Source: Takifugu bimaculatus (taxonomy: Eukaryota; Chordata; Actinopteri; Tetraodontiformes; Tetraodontidae). Taken from it: a stretch of DNA of 64,000 bases. The notes beneath the pieces are model-generated. The model was not told the DNA's origin. It ran no database searches and saw only the letters and a program-made list of their open reading frames with translations. The translations under genes were made by a program, and so were the position numbers. Location: positions 13,211,887 to 13,275,886 of the forward strand of contig CP034976.1 in assembly GCA_004026145.2 (NCBI GenBank), in the 5' to 3' direction. Of the stretch, positions 56,890 to 64,000 are shown piece by piece. The first letter of the stretch is position 1. Each line of letters starts with the position of its first letter.

Positions 56890-59800
56890 GTAAGAAGCCG
56901 CAGAAACTTGACGCTGTGTAAACTCGCGTCTTCATTTCGCCTCTTTAATTATGAATGGCTCAGGTATCTTACAACCTTTTCTCTCGACATGGGGTGAAGG
57001 CGGGGGGAAATCCAGCAGGTGATTCCAAGTTTGAATTCGAACCACTCCTGTTGCTCGAATCGCCTTGTTTTGATTCGGTTCTTGGTTGCCAGTTTCGCCA
57101 GTTTCGGTCGGTGGCTCGAGGCCAGTGTTCCTAAGGTGTGGCTCTGAACGAAGGTGATCTCTGTCTCCGGTACCTGGCGGCCTCTGCGGCTCCGAGCTGC
57201 CTTTTAAACGCTCACACGTCCATTTTCTCGCATGTATCCAGCCCTGCTCTCCCCGTTGCCCCGCTCCTTCCTCCCACCCCTGCCCTGCACATCATTCCCT
57301 ATTAGTTCTACTTCATTTGCGGGAGAAGAGCTCATGTCCACCGAGTCACTGGAAGGGTGGTGCAACAACTGAAACTTGATCATTCCTGCCGCTGACCAAC
57401 TCTTTATCCCGCAATTAGTTCATCTTTGCTGCTAATTAAAGACCACGGGGCCCTTCCCGCCCAAGTTGACCGTTGAAGTTAATCTTTCTCACCTCCTAGA
57501 CCCTCTCTATACATTTGAAATACTCGGATGTTTTCGGATGCGGATTCGGTAGTCCAGCATTAGCCCAGCCCAACCAGTAGGGAGGGCACATTCTTGAAAT
57601 ACACGTAGCCTATTAACATATGAATAGGTGTGCGAATGAAACTAGTTCAGCATTTTCTCAGTTGCCTTGATGGGTCAGTTATCCTGTTTATTGCTGTATT
57701 TGGGGCAAGAATGTAGGGCTGCTAGTGTCACAGTCCAGCCTGTGGGCATCCTTCATGGAGCTGTTCCGCCCTTTTTAAGGAAGACCCTTTTAGGTGCCCT
57801 GGTGCTTCTGACTGATTCAGGTGGTGGACACGTTTTGTCCAGTTTCATTTAACAGAATATGTTCCGCCTTTTGTAGAAGGGAGAAGTGTGGTCAGAAGGC
57901 TCTACATGGGTACGAGTAGGAGACTCAGACAAGCAAAAACACTTTATTTTATTTCAGCATTCGTCTCCCCCTCAGAGGAAGGAAAGCAACGTCCTGACCT
58001 CCATTCACTTGAGCTTAATTACCCGTCTGTACTTGTTTACTGTTCCTGAATTTCCCTTCTGACTGACAGCAGCCACTTCACGTTCATGCCCGGGCTGAAA
58101 GGGCTGTTTATTGTGGTCGCAGACAGGAAAGTTCAACATTGTTTTGGTAAATTGGAATATTACAGGTGGGACCCCACTCTATATGTGTGTAAGATAAACT
58201 ACAACATAATATAAGTCAAGCTTGAGATGGACCTTGGATGTGGGTCAGGAAAACCTGGCCCATTACCATGGAGATGTTTTTATTGGACAGGGGGACTGCT
58301 TACATGTGGGGGTGTTGGGGTTTTTTGGGGGGGGGGCTTGCGTCTGTGGCAGCATTGTCTTTATGGCTGAGTAAGCTCCGTGCATGCAGGGGGTGGCTGG
58401 CCGGCCGCCTGAGAAACGGGTGGGCATGCAGGTCACGATGGGGGGAGGATGCTGCTTCTTTCTACACTTCTAGTCTAGTAGTGATTGTCATCGCACGCGT
58501 GTTTACGGCAGAACAAATCAATGCTACTGCACAAAATGGAATTTTACACTTTTGAGCCAACACGTGCTTGTTGGAAAACAAACATCTGATTAAGATAAGC
58601 AGTGCCCCCCCGCCAGGCCAGCCACTCGAAACCTTGAGTCCTCTCCCGCCATCCATCAGTCCCTCCCCCACTCCTGTCTGCCATTGGGTGTACATACAGT
58701 GTCCTTGTTCTTTCTATTTTGTTTCAGAACAATTTTAAATTCCTTCCTGTTCGGTGCTTTTGTTTCCAGAAAGGGTTACTTCTTTATTCGAGCTTCCCTT
58801 TCTGGTTCCTTCAGCAGCTCTTCAGACTAAAGGACATGTTGTTTATTACAAGAACAACATGCAGAGGCAACAGGAAAATAACCCACTTTTGACCTCAATT
58901 GGGTTGTCCCCGTGGTTGTGAGCTGCTTCTGTCGGCCTCGACTACTTGATCTACCTGAGAATAGTGCACTTTAATACTGCAATCCCACCTTATTTTTCTT
59001 GTGAGCGCATTGGTTATTTACATGCTATGTCAATAATGGTGATGGATGACCGAGCACAGTTTTTTCTAAATGGACTTTGGCTTGTACAATAGTTCAAAAC
59101 GATTAGTCAAACATTCTCCCTTCCCATGGAGAGATCCTGTGTGAACGGCACACTCCTGCCAAGTCTCCAAGCATTCATCACTGCAACGGAGAGCTTTACA
59201 TTCTGTCTGCTTAGACGAATGTACCTGATGAATCATAACCGCACTGTCCCCCAATAAAAGAAGGGAAATAGAGGTCTTTAATATCTCATTAGGCCCAGCG
59301 CAGAGAGCAACTTCTGCCTCGCTTTGGTTTTTCTGTTAATGGTTGTTGCAGTTAGATTCCATCATTATGTTAATCAGCCCTCCACACACCTTCGCCTCCA
59401 CCCTGGAAATGTCAGAAGGATTTCACAAAGGTCACTTATGTGTTTAAAAATGTGTCTTACTGGTCGCGATAAGGGCTGCACACATGTGCTCACTACGGGG
59501 AGTCCTTTTGAAACGACGCATCGGATGGCCTGTTGAAAATGCGACTCAGACTTGACATTTGATTTAATGAGTATAATTGTTTAGCTATCTTGCTATCGGT
59601 GGTAATAAATAGCCGGTACTGCAACTCAAATGATTTACTCTGAGCATACAGAAAGCTTTTTACTACTTAGGAAGATTATTTTATCAGCTGAATTTTTTCG
59701 TGCTCCTTGGGTGTTTACTGATATCGAGATATTTTAAAGTGGATTTTAGGGAAATTGAAGCTTTGACCCATCAGGTTTATTGTCGACTTGGCAGATATTA

Positions 59801-62619
59801 TTAGTGCTGGGATGGATGGCTCTAAAGAAAGAGAGGTCGATGTGCACGAGTGGCTGCATCCTCATTTTAGGTTGTGGCAGTGGACCAGCATGCGCTTGAG
59901 AACACGCAGACAACAAGACACACACACAAGTAACAGTTGGCGATGAATAAGGTCGCTAACCTGCGGCGTTGCTGCCAGTCGGATGACATCACAGTAATAG
60001 GGAGGAACTGCACAGTAATGGTGTGTGTGTGCAAGCCTGGCAGTTTTCTTTAAAGATGTAACGTAGCTTAGCATTCTCTTAGGCGACCATTTTAGTTTGT
60101 GCGTAAGTAGTGTTGATCTAGATCTTTCGGTTGCCCAGGTGACGGCTCTGTAATGGAACAATTTTGGGTCAGAAGTCCCCTCTTGAGCCTTCCATCTAAA
60201 TGTTCAGCCACTCTTGGGCTGATGGCCTTTGTGTGTTTGTCTCCAAAGGTTGCTAGATTTTTGGACTCGGTCCCATCTGATCCAAATGAAAACGAGCAGA
60301 ACTCCAAGTCTACGAAGGAATGCCAAATGTGAGACGGCTTGGGGAGTTTACAATAGCACAGCTGTCGGCTGGAGCTTCACTGTTTCAGGAAATCTTTGTA
60401 CACACAGGCACAAACCTGACGCATGTAATGCTCAGAAAAGAGATTTCTCTCACTCTTTTTTCTAGAAACTTGAATTTTCACATTGCACATCAAATAAAGT
60501 CACATTGTTTTGTCACCTTCTGCCAATACTGAGCCTTTGTGTGTTTTAAAGACAAACTGCAGACTTTTTTTCACTTTAGCCAGTGTGCAGAGTGACTCTT
60601 TTTAAAATAAAACCCAGCTAATGAAGAAGCGGGGAGTCTGTGTGACCCTGCCCTAGTCTGAGGGAGGGGAATTGTAAAGAGTGGGGGTTGAGGATGTCGA
60701 CATTTTCAAATTCCACATCACAGCACCTTGGCAGAGAGGATGGGGAGTTTAAAAGGCCGTGTGAAGGAGTGGAGCCAGAAGAGCCAGAATTATCAGCTCA
60801 TGGGCAACTCAGTCGGGCTGTCCACATCTGTCTTGTTCTCAAAGCTTGATTCTCCACAGCTGCTGATAGTGACGGGAAGGAACTGTCTGCTGTAGCCTCT
60901 GTTCTAAAAACACTATCTGACCTGTACTCTCTCATTTCTTTAGTGTGTGTCACACTCAGAACTCTGCAGCCAGCGTGCACTGAGCAGATCTGCATGCAGT
61001 TTGGCACTGGGAGCCTTGGACGTCCTCTTCAGGGTGTCCCTGTGTAACACGTGCACATTGCTTCTCATTAGCAGTCACCTTAATGTGTCTAAATGGAGTT
61101 TGTGAGGTGGAAGGTGGTTTGCATTATTGATTCTGTATTGAATGGTGGATGATGCAGTGCCCTTATGTGATATTGAAAACATTTAGGGCTTATTCTGTTG
61201 CTCTCTTCTCCCTTCTAATCCCCCCCACATCCGCTCAGCCATCAGGCTGTGAAATGAAATGAAGGCTTTTTTTCTTCCTATACATCAGGCATCATTAATG
61301 CCAGCTCTCTGCTAAATCTATACTGTCCATTTTAGCCATGCACGTCCATCAGCCACACAGGCAGGAACACGAGCAGGCTGCATCTTCATCACGTCTGACT
61401 TTGACAAGGTCATGTCAAATTCTCACTTATCACAAATGGTGGACAGGCTGCCTACAGGAAGGGCTTGAATTTGTTGTTCTGGGGCTTTGTCAGTGCTCCA
61501 GAAGCTGGATATAACGTTCTGCTTCCACAAAACCATCTGCACACCAGCTGCTTTCAAGTCTCTCGGCGTTCCTCCCCAACACACACCCAAACACACTGTT
61601 TTGTAGACCCAAATCCGTACACATTGGAAATAAACAAAAGCAGATCTTCTACAAGCTTCCATTTACAGGGAAGTCTCTCTTTTTGGTTTAGGTCACGACA
61701 CAATTATGTTGGTAATGTTTGGTTTTACCTGCTGGCTTTGAAAATGAACCACAGCGCAGCCCAATAATCAGCACTCCTGAAAGCCTTTCTGCCATCACCT
61801 AACCCAGTATGCACCCACCATGCACCCATTTAGGGTCAGAACAGAGACAGAAAGTACTGTTCGGTTATCAGACGCGTGTTTGGGTTTGTTTATTGCTCCT
61901 CGGGGCTGGATGGGTCCTCATGCCATTAGTGATTTGTCCTTTTTTGCTCGCAGACTTTTCGCTCTCAAATTGGCCACTTGCTTCTCTCTCTGTGTCACAG
62001 CCGCTCCTCCATCTAGAGGCGTTCTTTCTTCTGTTTCTTTATGCCCTTTTCTCTGTCCTTCCTTATGCTTGAACCGTCCTCCTCTCTTTAATCTGCTCCT
62101 CATAATTGATCCAGCTGCTCAGCAAACTGTTGTACTGTATCTTTTCATTCTTGTCCTGTTCTCTTCTTTGTTCTTAGTCATCAATTTCTCATTTCTACCT
62201 GTTTAATTGGAATGTCTGATACTCTGCTCTCTTTCCTTTTTGAGAATTTCTTCCATTTCCACACACTGCTCGACCCCCCCCCCCCCCCCAGTTTTCACTC
62301 TTTATATCAGCCCCAGAATCTCTCTTTTAACATGTTCTGTTCCGCCTTCTTCAACGAGACGGTGGTACAGTCGTGCATCATTTTTGTCATTGTGCAGATT
62401 GAAGACAGTGGACAGCTGACACGGACGCCTCAGTGCTTCCTTTGGCCGTGTCTCTTTTACTGGGTATTTACTGGATTATTAGATTTGGATCTACAGCAGC
62501 ATTATGATTCACTGATGTTATTTTAACCAAGGAAGAAGTAAAGTGCAGAGATGGGCTCAGATTCCGTTTCTTTAATCATTCTGTGTCAGGTTTGCACAGT
62601 GGCTGACAAAGTGACTGGC

Positions 62620-62730
62620 TCTTTTCTCTCTCCCTGTCTGTCGTTCTCTCTTTCTCGCTCCCCCTCTCTTTCTCTCTCGCTCCCCCCTTCTCCTCCCCCT
62701 CTCTCCCCCTCTCCCCCTCTCTTCCTTCTA
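62620..62730. repeat. Polypyrimidine (TCTC/CCCT) tract
   Basis: Over 100 bases almost free of purines on the plus strand, built of TCTC and CCCCTCT units. Confidence 0.9.
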
Positions 62731-63595
62731 ACGGACAAGAAAACCCTCGCCTGCTTCCCCTGCCAGGCATTTTTTGAAGGTTAAGTTGCTGTGACACTTT
62801 TACAATGTTTTCACCCCATCTCACACCTCCCCCCAATTATCTCACCCTCTTCTCCTTCTGTCACACTTGTCCAGGCTGCAGGAATGACATTCATCACCCC
62901 CCCCCCCCTCCTCACACGCAACCACAATCTAAGCCTAATGCAAACCTCACAGACAGTCTGGGTACATGCACAATGCTGAGGTCTGAGAGTCACATGACAT
63001 AACTAAAGAATGTAACTATGGATGAGAGGTAACTCAGGGAAATGAAGAGTCCAGGATTTTATTTTAATTCATTTCACAAGCGCTAACCTGTCATGCAAGG
63101 CAGGGATCAGGCCGATGATGTCCACTCCCCTGCTGCTAGATGCTGTCACACACTCATCTCCCCCGCAGGCAGTTACCAGATGAGTAATGGAGCTTGACTC
63201 ATCCAACGAAGAGTTTTGCAGTCAAGTTGACAGATTTACATTTTGAATTGTTACTTCCCAGCGTGTGGAACTCTTTAATACTACAGTAGAGAATCAGCTG
63301 CAACGATTAATGCCTGTTTGGCCATCAGTGAAATATACAGACAGAACAAGCCTCTTAATGCAAGTGTGGATGTAGATTTCCTGCCATCTTTGGTACGCAC
63401 AGCAAGAGTTGGCCATTCTGTGACTGTGAAACTGAAGCCCAAAGAATAGCAATACCCCCCCCCCCCAGGAAGGCAGAGGTTGATTCCCGCCCCACAGTGT
63501 GGAAGTGTGGGTAGCAGTCTAACACAAAGTAACTAAAGCAAAGGTGAGACACCATTTTTAAAATACAGTCTTCCTATAAAATGAGTGGCTACTGT

Positions 63596-63652
63596 GACGA
63601 CGATGATGATGATGATGATATGATGACGATGATGATGACGATGATGATGATG
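63596..63652. repeat. (GAT)n trinucleotide array
   Basis: GATGAT units with GACGAT variants. On the minus strand it reads as a poly-Ser frame, which is an artefact. Confidence 0.93.
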
Positions 63653-64000
63653 CTATGCCCCCAGCATCCTTACTCCATATCCTAACATTTACCGACGGCC
63701 ACATTATGATAATTCTGGGTGCTGCTAGACAGCGATTCATCTTTCCTTCTGAAAACAGGCGCACTATTGTTCTCACTCACATTTGAGAGAACCTCCTTAT
63801 CTTTCCTCCCCACTGACTTCCCCCTCTAATCCAGGTGAACCAGGGGAGAATGGTGAAAAGGGCATCTATTGTCCTCCACCCATCGCTCTTTCTTCCAGTG
63901 TGCCACACCTGTATCAATAGCCCGTCTGGCCTTTCAGGGGTGGCCCTGAAGCAAAAGTGGCTTTGTAACAAGAGAGGATTGTGTATTTTCTCTTGAAATG

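Larger units (their letters stand above)
56890..64000 (+). other. Long first intron of the gene starting at 56811, no further exon seen
   Basis: Seven kilobases without a frame resembling a protein domain. Only simple repeats stand out: poly(C) near 62274-62289, a pyrimidine-rich TCTC/CCCT block at about 62620-62730 and a (GATGAT)n array at about 63596-63652. Long first introns often carry enhancers, but none can be called from one sequence. Confidence 0.5.

Noticed and set aside
57025..57050. Possible tRNA B-box (GGTTCGAATTC on minus)
   Set aside because: No A-box or cloverleaf can be built around it.
61809..62526. Hydrophobic frames in the long intron, possible membrane protein exons
   Set aside because: They arise from pyrimidine-rich sequence, have no splice-site support and no family resemblance.

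Overview
The window is vertebrate nuclear DNA, almost certainly from a percomorph-type teleost. Exons are bounded by GT/AG, many introns are only 70-300 bases, (CA)n/(GT)n tracts are dense, Tc1-like transposon remnants are present, and the protein-coding content matches fish gene families. Several genes are ones that lie together in the mammalian MHC class I/III region (MDC1, VARS1, ABHD16A, a G6F-like receptor), so this looks like a fish segment with conserved MHC class III synteny, although INO80E is not an MHC gene in human.

Layout. 1-5931 (+): 3' part of mdc1 (DNA-damage checkpoint mediator), carrying about ten single-base insertions as sequenced. 10337-14524 (+): a type I membrane protein with three unusual cysteine-poor Ig-like domains and a long Pro/Ser/Ala-rich tail, not recognised by name. 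17669-19676 (-): coiled-coil plus PRY/SPRY part of a TRIM-like gene with no visible RING or B-box. 21171/21477-23319 (+): ino80e. 24747-26903 (+): an ENDOD1-like membrane protein with a degenerate nuclease domain. 28510-36966 (+): a complete 28-coding-exon vars1 (1270 residues, cytosolic valyl-tRNA synthetase). 37594-43868 (-): abhd16a in 20 coding exons, tail-to-tail with vars1 and with poly(A) signals so close that the transcripts probably overlap. 45054-53774 (-): a G6F-like four-Ig-domain receptor whose tail has a pYxN site and an ITAM-spaced YxxL pair. 56811-56889 (+): first coding exon (signal peptide) of an unrecognised gene whose first intron fills the remaining 7 kb.

The genes are housekeeping (vars1, ino80e, mdc1), lipid metabolism (abhd16a) and immune-type surface molecules (two Ig genes, TRIM/SPRY, ENDOD1-like). 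They do not form one pathway; what connects them is MHC-region linkage. A recurring feature is that every reading-frame break I found is a +1 insertion. There are at least ten in mdc1 and one or two each in the first Ig gene, the SPRY gene, abhd16a and the G6F-like gene, but none in vars1, ino80e or the ENDOD1-like gene. That one-sided pattern points to insertion-type sequencing errors rather than real gene decay, though the mdc1 cluster deserves checking. Coordinates and splice sites were read by eye. Gene identities come from remembered family similarity, without database searches.
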